NCBI GenBank assembly: GCA_002421005.1
Contig: DIJC01000003.1
Location: 1-64,000 of the forward strand
Origin: Enterobacteriaceae bacterium UBA5654
GTDB lineage: Bacteria > Pseudomonadota > Gammaproteobacteria > Enterobacterales > Enterobacteriaceae
Direction: 5' to 3'
DNA length: 64,000 nucleotides
The notes under the pieces are model-generated. The model was not told the DNA's origin, did no database searches, and saw only the letters and a list, made by a program, of their open reading frames with translations. Both the position numbers and the translations under genes were made by a program. Positions 17,729 through 28,209 of the stretch are shown here, one piece after another (position 1 is the stretch's first letter; every line of letters starts with the position of its first letter).

Positions 17729-19093
17729 TTACCGCTCGCGAAACGCTTCCGCTCTGGCACGCAGGATCGGCTTCATCAGATATGCCAGAATCGTTTTCTT
17801 ACCGGTAATAATATCCACCGAGGCCACCATGCCAGGAATAATCAGCAGCGGCTTGCTGTCGCTGCCGAGGTGGTTTTTATCGGTGCGCAGGCGGATCACG
17901 TAATAGCTTTTACCGTCTTTATCGGTCACCGTATCCGGGCTGATTTGCTCAAGCTTGCCCTCCAGCCCGCCGTAAATGGTGTAGTCGTAGGCGGTAAATT
18001 TCACTATCGCCCGCTGACCGGGATGCAGAAACGCAATATCCTGCGGGCGGATTTTGGTCTCAATCAGCAGCGTATCGTCGAGGGGGACGATTTCCACCAG
18101 GTCATTGCCCGGCTGGATCACGCCGCCGATAGTATTCACCATAAGCTGCTGCACGATGCCCTTCACCGGCGACGTTACCAGCGTGCGGTTAACGCGGTCT
18201 TCAATGGCTTTTCCCGACGCTTCAATCTTACTCAGATCGGTGCGCGCCTCGTTCAGTTGCGACAGGGCATCGCTGCGATAGCGGCCTTTGGTTTCGCCAA
18301 TTTTGCTCTGGATCTCTTTAATCGCCGCTTCCGCGCCGGGAATGGAGAGCGTAACGGAGTCCAATTGCCCGCGCGTCTCTACCTCCGAGCGCCGCAGCCG
18401 CAGCACTTCGACTTTTGAGATGGCACCTTTGGCGACCAGCGGTTCGGACATTGAGATTTCCTGCTGAAGCAGGCGCAGGCTGTTACGGTACTGCGCCAGC
18501 TTAGACTGATAGTCGAGCAGTTCCTGCTTTTTCTGGATCAGTTGTTCGTTAAGGCCCGCGATTTCGTCCTGAATACGTTTATTTATGCTGTTAAACAGCT
18601 CGATTTCCCCCTGGGCGATATCGGGAGCCTCTTTCACGATAGCCGGGTCGAGGACCAGCGTTGGCCGATCGCTAAGCTGGGCGTTCAGACGCTGAATACG
18701 CGCCTGCAGCGACAATCGATCTGCTTCGCTCTCACCCGCGTTGGACTTAAAGCGGGTATCGTCCAGACGCAGCAGCGGCGCGCCTGCCTGCACCACTTCG
18801 CCTTCATGCACGAACACCTGGGCGACAATACCGCCTTCCAGATTCTGCACTTTTTGCAGACGGGAGGAAGGAATTGCCTTCCCTTCGCCGCGCGTCACTT
18901 CATCAATGCTGGCGAGGGAGGCCCAGGCGATCAGCGCCATAAAAAATGCGAAAATCGCCCACAGAGTGATCCGAACGACGCGCGGAGAATCCTCCAGCAG
19001 TGCTTTATTCACTTCGCTGGTTGAGAAGGCGTGCGCTTTTTTATCGCTGAACAGCCAGTTCAGCAGGCGGCTAAGCGGATTAGCGGTTCGCAT
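17729..19093 (-). CDS. lapC: T1SS membrane fusion protein, HlyD/LapC family
   Basis: Periplasmic adaptor joining the ABC exporter to the TolC-like channel, 454 residues. One N-terminal membrane helix (about 38-58, ITLWAIFAFFMALIAWASLA) follows a short cytoplasmic tail. Then come the lipoyl half-motif (VQNLEGGIVAQVFVHEGEVV), a long coiled-coil hairpin (about 125-285) and the C-terminal HlyD signature region near SPVKGIVQQLMVNTIGGVIQ. The start overlaps the ABC gene by 14 bp, so the two are coupled. The gene set around it (adhesin, LapD, LapG) shows it belongs to a Lap-type adhesin exporter. Confidence 0.93.
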   Translation of the reverse strand: MRTANPLSRLLNWLFSDKKAHAFSTSEVNKALLEDSPRVVRITLWAIFAFFMALIAWASLASIDEVTRGEGKAIPSSRLQKVQNLEGGIVAQVFVHEGEVVQAGAPLLRLDDTRFKSNAGESEADRLSLQARIQRLNAQLSDRPTLVLDPAIVKEAPDIAQGEIELFNSINKRIQDEIAGLNEQLIQKKQELLDYQSKLAQYRNSLRLLQQEISMSEPLVAKGAISKVEVLRLRRSEVETRGQLDSVTLSIPGAEAAIKEIQSKIGETKGRYRSDALSQLNEARTDLSKIEASGKAIEDRVNRTLVTSPVKGIVQQLMVNTIGGVIQPGNDLVEIVPLDDTLLIETKIRPQDIAFLHPGQRAIVKFTAYDYTIYGGLEGKLEQISPDTVTDKDGKSYYVIRLRTDKNHLGSDSKPLLIIPGMVASVDIITGKKTILAYLMKPILRARAEAFRER

Positions 19094-21257
19094 GGATCTG
19101 TCCTTTTTTCAGCGCGCTCATCACGCTCTCTTTCGGTCCGTCGGCAATGATTTTACCGTTATCGAGAATAATCAGGCGATCCACCAGCGACAGCAGCGAG
19201 GCGCGATGGGTCACCAGCAGCAGCGTCTTCTGGCTGATGACCGGAGCCAGCGCTTTTTTAATCAGGTCTTCGCTGGTGTTATCCATTGAGCTGGTAGGCT
19301 CATCCATTAACAGCACCGGCGGGTCGAGCAGCAGCGCCCGCGCCAGCGTCACCGCCTGGCGCTGACCGCCGGAGAGGTTCATGCCGCGCTCGCCTACCTG
19401 CATACTGTAGCCGGACGGGTGACGGCGGGCGAACTCATGCACGCCGCTTAGTTGCGCCGCGCGCAGCAGGGTCTCTTCGTCAACGTAGCTGGCACCAGAG
19501 ACCAGGTTGTCGCGCAGCGTACCGCTGAACAAGTACACATCCTGCGGCGCATAGCCGATGTTGTGCCGCAGATCGTGAACGTCGAGTTGCCGGGCATCAA
19601 TGCCGTCAATCAGCACGCTGCCCGCGTCAGGCTGATAAAAGCCGAGGAGCAGCTTCGCCAGCGAGCTTTTGCCGGAGCCGCTGCGCCCGATAATGCCGAC
19701 CTTTTCGCCGGGCGCGATCGTCAGCGACACATTGGTCAGCGCCGCATACTGATTATCAGGGTAGCTGAACGTCACGTCGCGTAACTCAATCGCCCCGGAC
19801 AGCGTTTCGCGTTTCAACGGCACCTCGACCTGTTCGCTTTCCTGCTCCAGCGCCATCATGCGGTCGATGGTCACTTTTGTCATGCTGGCCCGCTGATAGC
19901 GCGTCACCAGGCTGCACAGATGCCCCACCGGGATCATCGCGCGGCGGGTCAGTAAATAGCAGGCAATCAGCCCGCCCATACTGAGATTGCCGCTGATGAT
20001 GATATAGACCCCGGCGACGATAATCGTCACGCCGCACGCCTGCTGGAGCCAGGTAGTAAAATTGACCGCCACGTAAGAGAGCGATTTCACCCGCATTTCC
20101 AGCTTACTGAGCTGACCGATAATCTGCTCCCACTGATACTGGCGGTCGCTCTGCGCATTGTTAATCTTGATGGCGTCCAGCCCGCCCAGCGTCTCAATCA
20201 GCATCGCCTGGCGCTCGTTGGCCAGCTTGTACGTTTTTTCAATGGTCGACAGCAGCGGACGCTGGATAGCCCAGTTCACCAGCAGCGCGATGGGATAGGC
20301 CAGCAGCGGGATAAACACCAGCGGACCGCCGATAATGCCGATCACCAGCAGGATCAGCAGCGTAAAGGGCAGGTCGATCAGCGCGGTCAGAGTGAGCGAT
20401 GATAAAAAATCCCGCAGCGACTGGAACTCCTGAAAGTTCTGCGCAAAGCTGCCAACCCGCCGGGGTCGGGTTTTCATTTTCATCCCCAGCAGCCGTTCAA
20501 ACAGTGCCGCCGAGACGATGAGATCGGTCTTTTTTCCCGCCAGATCGAGGCAGATACTGCGTAATATCTTCAGGACAAAATCAAATACGAACGCGATGGT
20601 GATGCCGATCGCCAGCACCCACAGCGTGGCGGTGGCCTGATTGGGCACCACGCGGTCATACACGTTCATCACGAACAGCGGCGTCGAGAGGGCGATAATA
20701 TTAATGATGAAGCTGGCGACGACCGCATCCACATACAGGAAGCGCGAGAGCTTCAGCGTGTCCCGGAACCAGGCTTTGGTGCGTGGAATAGTGGCGGTGG
20801 GTTGATTAACATAATCGTGCTCTGGCTGGATAAAAATCGCCGTCCCGGCGTAATCCTCTTCCAGCGCCGCGCGCGATACCGTGACCTCACCTCCCTCTGT
20901 TTCACTGGGAAGCAGGCGCGCCTGGCCCGCGTCATCCCAGCCAATCAGCACGGCGGCACGTTGCTGACTTAGCAGAACGATAGCCGGAAGCGACAGGGCG
21001 GTGATTTTTTCCAGCGGACGCTGGAGGGCTCTGGCTTTCAGCCCGGCACGCTGCGCCGCGCGGGGAAAGGCACTTAACGTCAGCGAGTGCGCCGCCAGCG
21101 GCAGCCCGGCGGTGAGCTGGGTGCGGGTGGTCGTCACGCCGTGCAGGCGGCAGATCACCATTAAACAGTCCACCAGCGGATCATCATGACGCTGACGCGG
21201 ATCGTTTTTTAATGTGTTATCGACGGGGATGTCGGGAAGCTCGGTGTAATCAGCCAT
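19080..21257 (-). CDS. lapB: T1SS ABC transporter with C39-like domain, LapB family
   Basis: Inner-membrane ATPase exporter of 725 residues. An N-terminal C39 peptidase-like domain (about 25-150, DPLVDCLMVICRLHG) lacks the usual catalytic motif, as in RTX-type exporters that keep their leader-less substrates intact. It is followed by a six-helix membrane domain (about 170-450) and an ATPase domain with Walker A GRSGSGKSS, signature LSGGQRQA and Walker B LLMDEPTSSMD. It should export the giant adhesin encoded at 22884-27914. A terminator lies just upstream, so it probably has its own promoter or depends on read-through from the TolC-like gene. Confidence 0.93.
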   Translation of the reverse strand: MADYTELPDIPVDNTLKNDPRQRHDDPLVDCLMVICRLHGVTTTRTQLTAGLPLAAHSLTLSAFPRAAQRAGLKARALQRPLEKITALSLPAIVLLSQQRAAVLIGWDDAGQARLLPSETEGGEVTVSRAALEEDYAGTAIFIQPEHDYVNQPTATIPRTKAWFRDTLKLSRFLYVDAVVASFIINIIALSTPLFVMNVYDRVVPNQATATLWVLAIGITIAFVFDFVLKILRSICLDLAGKKTDLIVSAALFERLLGMKMKTRPRRVGSFAQNFQEFQSLRDFLSSLTLTALIDLPFTLLILLVIGIIGGPLVFIPLLAYPIALLVNWAIQRPLLSTIEKTYKLANERQAMLIETLGGLDAIKINNAQSDRQYQWEQIIGQLSKLEMRVKSLSYVAVNFTTWLQQACGVTIIVAGVYIIISGNLSMGGLIACYLLTRRAMIPVGHLCSLVTRYQRASMTKVTIDRMMALEQESEQVEVPLKRETLSGAIELRDVTFSYPDNQYAALTNVSLTIAPGEKVGIIGRSGSGKSSLAKLLLGFYQPDAGSVLIDGIDARQLDVHDLRHNIGYAPQDVYLFSGTLRDNLVSGASYVDEETLLRAAQLSGVHEFARRHPSGYSMQVGERGMNLSGGQRQAVTLARALLLDPPVLLMDEPTSSMDNTSEDLIKKALAPVISQKTLLLVTHRASLLSLVDRLIILDNGKIIADGPKESVMSALKKGQIHANR

Positions 21258-21276
21258 AACCTGACCTTAGGTGCCA

Positions 21277-21308
21277 TAAAAAACGGGTTATTCCATCAGG
21301 AATAACCC
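21277..21308 (-). terminator. Terminator after the TolC-like gene
   Basis: A perfect 10-bp stem (GGGTTATTCC / GGAATAACCC, 21285-21294 with 21299-21308) has a 4-nt loop and is followed on the minus strand by GTTTTTT. It separates the outer-membrane channel gene from the ABC/fusion-protein pair. Confidence 0.8.
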
Positions 21309-21331
21309 ATCAGAGATCCTAAAATAGTACG

Positions 21332-22684
21332 CTATTTAAGATCAGGTAACTCAGTTTTTGACGTCTGCATCTCATCCAGCGGCTGGGCAGCGGACGGCGG
21401 CTGGATATTCAGCGTTTTCAGCAACATGCCGGTACGGGCGCTGATGCGATAGGTGCTGAACATCTCGGTAAACTGCATTTCAACGTAGCGCCGCTGGGCG
21501 GTGAACACTTCGTTTTCGCTGTCCAGCATATCCAGCAGGGTACGGTCGCCGAGGCTGAACTGTTCCTGATAGGCGGTGCGCACGGTCATACTGCGCTCCG
21601 CATACTCTTTGGCGACAGGCACCTGTTTTTCCGCGTTTTGCAGGGCGTTCCACGACAGCCGCAGCTCTTCATTAAGCTGGCGCAGAGCGTTATTTCTGAC
21701 GTCTTCCGCCTCTTTCATCTTATAGGCGTAAGACGTTAACGTGGCCTTATCGCTGCCGCCGTTATACAGGTTGTAGCGCATCCGCACCATCGCCTGCCAC
21801 TCCTGGCTATGACCGCGCGTGCCGTCGATGTTGTTATCCATCGTCCGGCCCAGCTCCATATTCACGTTCGGGTAAAAACGGGACTTCTGCGCTTCATACT
21901 GCTGGCGCGTTGCCTCGACGTCAGCGGCGGCCTGTTTTAACAGCGGGCTGTTTTCCAGCATGTCGCGTTTGGCCTGTTCAAGCGAGTCGGGCACCGGGAA
22001 CTTCATCGGCATCGCGAGATCGACCGGTTCACTGCCGGTCACGCTTTGATAATTGGCTTTAGCGTCTTCCAGATTGGTCTGTTCGGTCAGTAGGTTATTA
22101 CGCGCCTGCGCCAGACGCGCTTCTGCCTGTTCGTAGTCCGCCTGACGTCCGACGCCCTGCTCGGTGCGCAGCTTAATCTGATCGAACACGCGCTCGTGGT
22201 TCTTCAGATTTTCTTCCGCCAGCGCCACCATTTTCTGGCGCATCAGCACGCCGATATAGGTCTGCACGGTGGTCAGCGCGGTGCCTTCGCTGGTATTGAG
22301 CACCGTCCACGCGCGCGAGTTCACCGTCGCTTTCTGCCGCGCGACCTCGCTGGTGGTCGCAAAACCGTTAAACAGATTTTGCGTCAGGTTAATGCTCGAC
22401 TCGCTGCGGTGTAAATCACGCAGATGATCGCCTTCCGCGCGGGTGGTGGAGTTATCGGTCTGCTCCCAGCCGGTGCCCGCCTGGAGATCCAGCGATGGCA
22501 GATAGCCACCCTGCGCAGAACGCAGATCCTGATCCGCTGAGTAGCGGCTGTTGGAGGACGAACTCACCTCCGGGTGCCATGCCAGCGTATCTTTAATCGC
22601 TTTTTCCAGCGTAGTGGCATGCGCCGCCCCGAGCGTCAGCAGCGGGAGCGAGATCCCTAACAGTAATTGGCTGCGATATTTCAT
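21332..22684 (-). CDS. lapE: TolC-like outer-membrane channel of the adhesin T1SS, LapE family
   Basis: Outer-membrane efflux protein of 450 residues. The signal peptide MKYRSQLLLGISLPLLTLGA ends at AHA. Two OEP repeats with long periplasmic helices follow (for example SEVARQKATVNSRAW and SLGDRTLLDMLDSENEVFTA). The C-terminus is short and Pro/Lys-rich. Ribosome site AAGGA lies 8 nt before the ATG. It probably replaces TolC as the dedicated exit duct for the adhesin, which can remain plugged in the channel through its retention module. Confidence 0.92.
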   Translation of the reverse strand: MKYRSQLLLGISLPLLTLGAAHATTLEKAIKDTLAWHPEVSSSSNSRYSADQDLRSAQGGYLPSLDLQAGTGWEQTDNSTTRAEGDHLRDLHRSESSINLTQNLFNGFATTSEVARQKATVNSRAWTVLNTSEGTALTTVQTYIGVLMRQKMVALAEENLKNHERVFDQIKLRTEQGVGRQADYEQAEARLAQARNNLLTEQTNLEDAKANYQSVTGSEPVDLAMPMKFPVPDSLEQAKRDMLENSPLLKQAAADVEATRQQYEAQKSRFYPNVNMELGRTMDNNIDGTRGHSQEWQAMVRMRYNLYNGGSDKATLTSYAYKMKEAEDVRNNALRQLNEELRLSWNALQNAEKQVPVAKEYAERSMTVRTAYQEQFSLGDRTLLDMLDSENEVFTAQRRYVEMQFTEMFSTYRISARTGMLLKTLNIQPPSAAQPLDEMQTSKTELPDLK

Positions 22685-22836
22685 ATTGTCGTCCTTTTCC
22701 TGCGATCATTTCCCTGATTGTTGGCTTGCTGCCCATCAGAGATGATGTCTTCAGATAATTAACGTTTAAATTCCTGGTCAGACTGTATCGGGGGTTCCCG
22801 CCCCGAGCCCAACCTGTCTGCGTTGAGACAGTTCAT

Positions 22837-22875
22837 CGCCGCCGTTTCTCTTCGGGAAGAGGAGCAACGGCGGCG
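22837..22875. terminator. Hairpin after the adhesin gene
   Basis: A 10-bp outer stem (CGCCGCCGTT / AACGGCGGCG) encloses a second CTCTT / AAGAG stem, directly past the adhesin stop. It has no T run on the minus strand (the T run is on the plus side), so it may act as an mRNA 3' stabiliser with partial termination. Confidence 0.5.
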
Positions 22876-22883
22876 GGCCATTT

Positions 22884-25800
22884 TTAGCTGTGCAGCTCTT
22901 CCGGTTTGGCGATCAGATTTTCAACCAGCGACTCGTCAACGGCATGATAACTGTCGGCTTCAGGCGCAGCGGGCGCATCATGCTCAACCGGTGCGTCCGG
23001 CGCGATGGTGTGGAGCAGGCTGCTGATATCGTGGCTGGTGTCGGCATCGCTCATCACATCGCTAAGCTGGATCGGATCTTCCGGCGTCAGGATCGCCTGG
23101 GCCGCGTGCTCATCCGATCCATGATGATCGGCAGAGGTCTGCGCGTTATCCGTTTCGTCAGGGTGATCCTCGCCCAACAGATTACTCAGCGACGTTTCCT
23201 GCGACCCCGCCGCGTGCGTTTCCGGCGCGGTAACGCTGTTTTTATCGGCGCTTAGCGGCAGTTCGCTATCATCAATCAGCCCGGCAGTTTGCTGCGCATC
23301 GCTGTCGTGAGCGTTCGCCTGCTGGCTGTGGTCATCGGCAGGCTCGCTGTGCGTATCGGCCTGCTGGCTGTGGTCATCGGCAGGCTCGCTTTGGTTATCG
23401 GCCAGTTGGCTATGGTCGTCGGCTCGCTCGCTTTGGTTATCGGCCTGCTGGCTGTGATCTTCAGCCTGCTGATCCTGTGTATCAGCCCGCGCGTGCGAGG
23501 TATCGCTGCTGTCTTCGTGCGACACCATCAACGCATGGGTGGTCATCTCCGCATGCTGCTCATCCGCGCTGAGGGCATGTTCACTGCTATCAAAGTGCGT
23601 GCCGTTCTCACCGCTAATGGTGAATTCTGTCTGATGCTGATCGGCCACGGTAGAGTCGACGCCCAGCGTAATCTCGCCCAGTTTGCTCTGGCCTTCCGGC
23701 AGATCCACCGACAGTTGCCCATCGAAGGTTGAGCCATTAAGCGTCAGCGTATAGACCCCGTGATCCCAGGTGGCGGTAATATGGTTGCCGGTAAAGGTCG
23801 CGCCTTCAGGGATACCGGACAGCGTGATCTGCGTTAAATGGGCATCGGCGACATCGCTGGTTAACGCCAGATGGATATCGACGGTAATATGGTTCACCGT
23901 AGTGGTCGTGACCGTCGTGGTGGTACTGCCCGACGAAGACGTCGTGCCATTACCAAAAATCACGCCTTCAATATGGTTAGCGTTTTCATACAGCCCTTTA
24001 CCGGTCGTTTTATCGACGATCTTCAGGCCGTCATAGGTATTATTCTGCGTGGCGGCATTATTATTCGAGCTATAGCTGACGTTATAATTCTCGCTATTAC
24101 CGCTGACAAAAATATAGTCCTTGCCGACATCGCCCTGCTGCACGCCGCCGTTACCGGTAATCCCTTTCAGATCCCTGAACTGCGCCTGGCTGGGCTGCCA
24201 GTCACCCTGCTGGTAATAGCCGCCGGTATGACTGCCGACGACAAAAATATCGGTATAACCCTTCGCTGAATTATCCGTATTGGCATTACTGGACTGATCG
24301 TAATATTTAATCTGCGACGCGCTGTCATGATCGGGAACGCTATCCCCGGCGATCTTGCCATCCGGGCTGGTCGGCGTCAGCCAGACCCGCACATTGGAGC
24401 CAATGGCAACAATCTTGCCATCCTGAATATCAAATCCGTTAGGGTCCTTGCTCCCACCGTTAATATGGATGACCTCACTACCGGTCTGCACGGCAGTCTG
24501 TGAGACATCAACATGGACGTGGAGATCGGTGTCGGAATCAGAGTCAGAATCAGAGTCGGAGTCGGAGTCGGCGTCGGAGTCGGCGTCGGAGTCCGCGTCA
24601 GAATCTGCGTCTGCGTCGGAATCCGCATCGGCGTCTGCATCAGCATCTGCATCTGCATCTGCGTCAGAGTCGGCATCGGCGTCTGCATCAGAGTCCGCGT
24701 CGGCGTCTGCGTCAGAATCGGCATCTGAATCCGCATCGGCATCTGCGTCAGAGTCGGCATCCGCATCGGCATCGGCATCGGCGTCGGAATCGGCGTCCGC
24801 GTCTGCGTCGGCATCAGAATCTGCATCAGAGTCTGCGTCTGCATCAGCGTCGGAATCAGCATCCGCATCGGCATCTGCGTCAGAATCGGCGTCTGCGTCT
24901 GCATCGGCATCGGCGTCAGAATCCGCATCGGCGTCGGAATCCGCATCGGCGTCAGAATCGGCATCTGCATCTGAATCCGCGTCAGCGTCTGCGTCAGAAT
25001 CCGCATCCGCATCGGCGTCAGCATCGGCATCGGCGTCTGCGTCGGCATCAGAATCTGCATCAGAGTCTGCGTCCGCATCCGCATCCGCGTCGGAATCAGC
25101 ATCCGCATCGGCGTCTGCGTCAGAATCAGCATCAGCATCTGCGTCAGAGTCCGCGTCTGCGTCAGAATCGGCATCTGAATCCGCATCGGCATCTGCGTCA
25201 GAGTCGGCATCCGCATCAGAATCGGAATCCGCGTCAGCATCTGCGTCAGAGTCGGAATCCGCATCGGCATCGGCGTCGGAATCGGCGTCCGCGTCCGCGT
25301 CGGCGTCGGAATCGGCATCCGCGTCAGCGTCTGCGTCAGAATCCGCATCGGCATCAGCATCGGCATCAGCATCCGCATCGGCGTCAGAATCGGCGTCCGC
25401 GTCTGCGTCGGCATCAGAATCTGCATCAGAGTCTGCGTCTGCATCAGCGTCGGAATCAGCATCCGCATCGGCATCGGCGTCAGAATCGGCGTCTGCGTCT
25501 GCATCGGCATCGGCGTCAGAATCCGCATCGGCGTCCGAATCGGCATCTGCATCTGAATCCGCGTCAGCGTCTGCGTCAGAATCGGCATCGGCATCGGCAT
25601 CGGCGTCAGCATCGGCATCGGCGTCTGCGTCTGCGTCGGCATCAGAATCTGCATCAGAGTCTGCGTCCGCATCCGCGTCTGCATCCGCGTCGGAATCAGC
25701 ATCCGCATCGGCGTCTGCGTCAGAATCCGCATCAGCATCTGCGTCAGAATCTGCATCAGAGTCTGCGTCCGCATCCGCATCCGCATCCGCGTCTGCATCC

Positions 25801-27914
25801 GCGTCGGAATCAGCATCCGCATCGGCGTCTGCGTCAGAGTCCGCATCAGAGTCCGCGTCGGCGTCAGAATCGGCGTCCGCGTCTGCATCGGCATCAGCAT
25901 CTGCGTCAGAGTCTGCATCGGAGTCCGCGTCAGCGTCAGCATCTGCATCAGCGTCGGAATCGGCATCGGCGTCAGCATCAGAATCCGCGTCGGCATCAGC
26001 GTCAGAGTCCGCATCTGCATCCGCATCGGAGTCAGCATCAGCGTCCGCATCGGCATCAGAGTCCGCATCAGAATCGGCATCGGCATCGGCGTCTGCGTCA
26101 GAGTCTGCATCTGCATCAGAATCCGCATCCGCATCAGCGTCAGAGTCAGCATCGGCATCCGCGTCAGCGTCAGAATCCGCATCCGCGTCTGCATCAGCGT
26201 CGGAATCAGCATCCGCATCGGCGTCAGAATCGGCGTCCGCGTCTGCATCCGCATCGGAGTCTGCGTCAGCATCGGCATCAGCGTCAGAGTCCGCATCTGC
26301 ATCCGCATCAGAGTCCGCGTCAGCATCGGAATCGGCGTCTGCGTCCGCATCCGCGTCAGCGTCAGCGTCAGAATCCGCATCCGCATCCGAATCCGCATCG
26401 GCATCAGAATCTGCATCAGAGTCTGCGTCCGCATCCGCATCCGCGTCGGAATCAGCATCCGCATCGGCGTCAGCGTCTGCGTCGGCATCGGCGTCGGAAT
26501 CAGCATCCGCATCGGCGTCAGAGTCCGCATCAGAGTCCGCGTCGGCGTCAGAATCGGCATCTGAATCCGCATCCGCGTCGGCGTCAGAATCCGCATCTGC
26601 GTCTGCGTCTGCGTCAGAATCGGCATCAGCATCGGCATCAGCATCGGCATCAGAGTCTGCATCTGCATCGGAGTCCGCGTCAGAGTCCGCATCTGCGTCG
26701 GCATCGGCGTCAGCATCAGCATCCGCATCGGAGTCGGCATCCGCGTCAGCGTCGGAGTCAGAATCCGCGTCTGCATCAGCATCTGCGTCCGAGTCGGCAT
26801 CTGCATCGGCATCTGAGTCAGAATCCGCGTCCGCGTCCGCGTCCGCGTCCGCATCGGCGTCGGAATCCGCATCAGCATCCGCGTCGGAATCGGCATCGGC
26901 ATCTGCGTCAGAATCAGCGTCTGCATCTGAATCCGCGTCAGCATCTGCGTCAGAGTCTGCATCTGAATCCGCATCGGCATCTGCGTCAGAATCCGCGTCT
27001 GCGTCTGCATCAGCATCTGCGTCCGAGTCGGCATCTGCATCGGCATCTGAGTCAGAATCCGCGTCCGCGTCCGCATCGGAGTCGGCATCAGAATCGGCGT
27101 CAGCATCTGCGTCAGAGTCTGCATCGGCGTCAGCGTCAGCGTCGGAATCTGCATCTGCATCTGCATCTGCATCAGCGTCGGAATCGGCATCGGCGTCAGC
27201 ATCAGAATCCGCATCGGCGTCAGCATCAGAATCCGCGTCGGCATCAGCGTCAGAGTCCGCATCTGCATCCGCATCGGCGTCGGAATCGGCGTCCGAGTCA
27301 GCGTCAGAATCTGAATCCGCATCTGCGTCCGCGTCCGCATCGGAGTCCGCATCAGCATCCGCATCCGCGTCGGCATCTGCGTCAGAATCAGCGTCCGCAT
27401 CTGCGTCCGCGTCAGCATCCCCATCCCCATCATCCAAAAGCGTGGGTTCATCTGGCGGGGTGCCGTCGGGGAAGTCGAGGCCGATGGTGGGGTAGCCTGC
27501 GGTTGGGTTGAGGATCTCGGCGGTGAGGTCGAGCACAACGTGGGTGTGCGATCCGCCACCGCTGCCGCCAGTGACGGGGCCGTCGGCGTCAGCCTGTGGG
27601 CCCGCGGCAGGAGCTTCGAGGGTTTGCGTCGGGTCCTGGCCGTCAGCGATGGCCTGCTGTAAAGCGGCGACGTCATCCTGCTGGGTGGTGGTGGAGTGGG
27701 TTGAAATGGCGTTGCCATCCCAGGTGGTGTCGCGGCCAAGTGCGAGAGTTTTGCCGTCGTCCAGTGAAATGCTGATCGCGCCCGATACGCCGGTTTGTAT
27801 CTGTTCACCGTTAACAAGCCGATCGCCTTCGAGCAGCAAACGCCTGCTCCCGTCAGGAGCTACTGCGTATACCTGTCCGATGACGGTTTTAACGATCCCA
27901 CCCACGCCGCTCAT
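22884..27914 (-). CDS. Giant LapA-type adhesin with Asp/Ala/Ser repeat tract
   Basis: Predicted T1SS-exported, cell-surface-retained adhesin of 1676 residues. Residues 1-100 form a LapA-type retention module ([20 protein letters not shown]...). PAAG at 102-105 is the likely LapG cleavage site. [21 protein letters not shown] linker follows. About 165-1128 is an almost pure run of D, A and S with alternating acidic residues. About 1130-1400 is a globular region ([20 protein letters not shown]...), then come four 14-residue ADDHSQ repeats and a C-terminal region ([26 protein letters not shown]) resembling T1SS secretion ends. I see no RTX nonapeptides and no Ig-like repeats. The start at 27914 (GAGG 8 nt upstream) places the retention module at the N-terminus, unlike the longer frame to 27980. 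Repeat length may vary between strains and be misassembled. About 295 bp upstream (27915-28209) is AT-rich and should hold its promoter. Confidence 0.88.
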   Translation of the reverse strand: MSGVGGIVKTVIGQVYAVAPDGSRRLLLEGDRLVNGEQIQTGVSGAISISLDDGKTLALGRDTTWDGNAISTHSTTTQQDDVAALQQAIADGQDPTQTLEAPAAGPQADADGPVTGGSGGGSHTHVVLDLTAEILNPTAGYPTIGLDFPDGTPPDEPTLLDDGDGDADADADADADSDADADADADADADSDADADADADSDSDADSDADSDADADADADSDADADADSDADADADSDADADADSDADADADADADSDADADADADSDADADADSDADSDADADADSDSDADADADSDADADADADADSDADADADSDADSDADADADSDADADSDADADADSDADADADSDADADADADADADSDSDADADADSDADADADADSDSDADADADSDADADADADADADADSDADSDADADSDADADADADADSDADADADADSDADADADSDADSDADADSDADSDADADADSDADADADADADADADSDADADADADSDADSDADADSDADADSDADADADADADADSDADADSDADADADSDADADADADSDADADADADSDADADADSDADADADADSDADADADADSDADADADSDADADSDADADADADSDADSDADADADADSDADADADSDADADADSDADADADSDADADADADADSDADSDADADADADADADSDADADSDADSDADADADADSDADADADADADADADSDADSDADADADSDADADADADSDADADADADADSDADSDADADADADADADADADADADSDADADADSDADADSDADADSDADADADADADSDADADADADSDADADADSDADSDADADADADSDADADADADADADADSDADADADADSDADADADADSDADADADSDSDADADADSDSDADADSDADADADSDADSDADADSDADADADSDADADADADSDADADADADSDADSDADADADADADADADADSDADADADSDADADSDADADSDADADSDADADADADADSDADADADADSDADADADSDADSDADADADADSDADADADADADSDADADADSDADSDADADADSDADADADSDADADADADADADADSDADADSDADSDADSDADSDSDSDSDSDSDTDLHVHVDVSQTAVQTGSEVIHINGGSKDPNGFDIQDGKIVAIGSNVRVWLTPTSPDGKIAGDSVPDHDSASQIKYYDQSSNANTDNSAKGYTDIFVVGSHTGGYYQQGDWQPSQAQFRDLKGITGNGGVQQGDVGKDYIFVSGNSENYNVSYSSNNNAATQNNTYDGLKIVDKTTGKGLYENANHIEGVIFGNGTTSSSGSTTTTVTTTTVNHITVDIHLALTSDVADAHLTQITLSGIPEGATFTGNHITATWDHGVYTLTLNGSTFDGQLSVDLPEGQSKLGEITLGVDSTVADQHQTEFTISGENGTHFDSSEHALSADEQHAEMTTHALMVSHEDSSDTSHARADTQDQQAEDHSQQADNQSERADDHSQLADNQSEPADDHSQQADTHSEPADDHSQQANAHDSDAQQTAGLIDDSELPLSADKNSVTAPETHAAGSQETSLSNLLGEDHPDETDNAQTSADHHGSDEHAAQAILTPEDPIQLSDVMSDADTSHDISSLLHTIAPDAPVEHDAPAAPEADSYHAVDESLVENLIAKPEELHS
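23298..23465 (-). repeat. Four 42-bp tandem repeats in the adhesin C-terminal region
   Basis: Four consecutive 14-residue units ([56 protein letters not shown]) are encoded at 23424-23465, 23382-23423, 23340-23381 and 23298-23339. They are hydrophilic and His/Asp/Gln-rich, and in phase with the reading frame. Confidence 0.9.
24530..27420 (-). repeat. About 2.9-kb imperfect 6-bp repeat tract (Asp-Ala/Asp-Ser codons)
   Basis: The tract is built of alternating GAY and GCN or TCN/AGY-type codons, giving roughly 480 Asp residues alternating with Ala, and Ser at intervals of 4 to 8 or more residues. Every 6-bp change keeps the frame. Synonymous third positions vary widely (GCG, GCA, GCC, GCT; GAT, GAC), so the array is not a fresh slippage product of a single hexamer. 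Confidence 0.95.
27600..27611 (-). other. Predicted LapG cleavage site (PAAG) in the adhesin
   Basis: Residues 102-105 read Pro-Ala-Ala-Gly, after DPTQTLEA and before a Gly-rich linker and VLDLTA. LapA of Pseudomonas fluorescens is cut between the two alanines of TAAG at about residues 107-110 in the same context. Cleavage here would release the adhesin from its membrane-retained N-terminus. Confidence 0.7.
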
Positions 27915-28209
27915 GTCATTTTCCTCGAAGGCCTGCGCCCATCCGTTCATTCCGCCTGATTTTTGAGCACAGAATACCAAAAGTGCGCTATTTAAGCATT
28001 GCTAAAATCCAATCTTAGTAAATAAAAGTAACACTTACGCAACGTGATTTTTTTGATTCAGGTATGATTTTGGTTAAGTGGTTACTAAATTAGAGGAAAA
28101 TATGAGAGATGATATGAATGTATTGTTAACTAATGATAGCAGGCTAAGAAATGAGTCAGGTATTTGTAAATGATTTCTGCCTGCTTTAGTGGGTGAGTAT
28201 GTAGCGTGG

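Noticed and set aside
24448..27495. Plus-strand frame of about 1000 codons (Ser-Ala-Glu repeats), with another long frame rich in Arg and His overlapping it
   Set aside because: Both are produced by the regular codon pattern of the Asp/Ala/Ser tract on the minus strand, which alone has the retention module, the ribosome site and T1SS context. No start region or homology supports the plus-strand frames.
24377..27817. Alternative minus-strand frame of 1146 codons rich in Met, Thr and Arg
   Set aside because: A shifted reading of the same 6-bp repeat; composition is artefactual and the correct frame is defined by both flanking domains of the adhesin.
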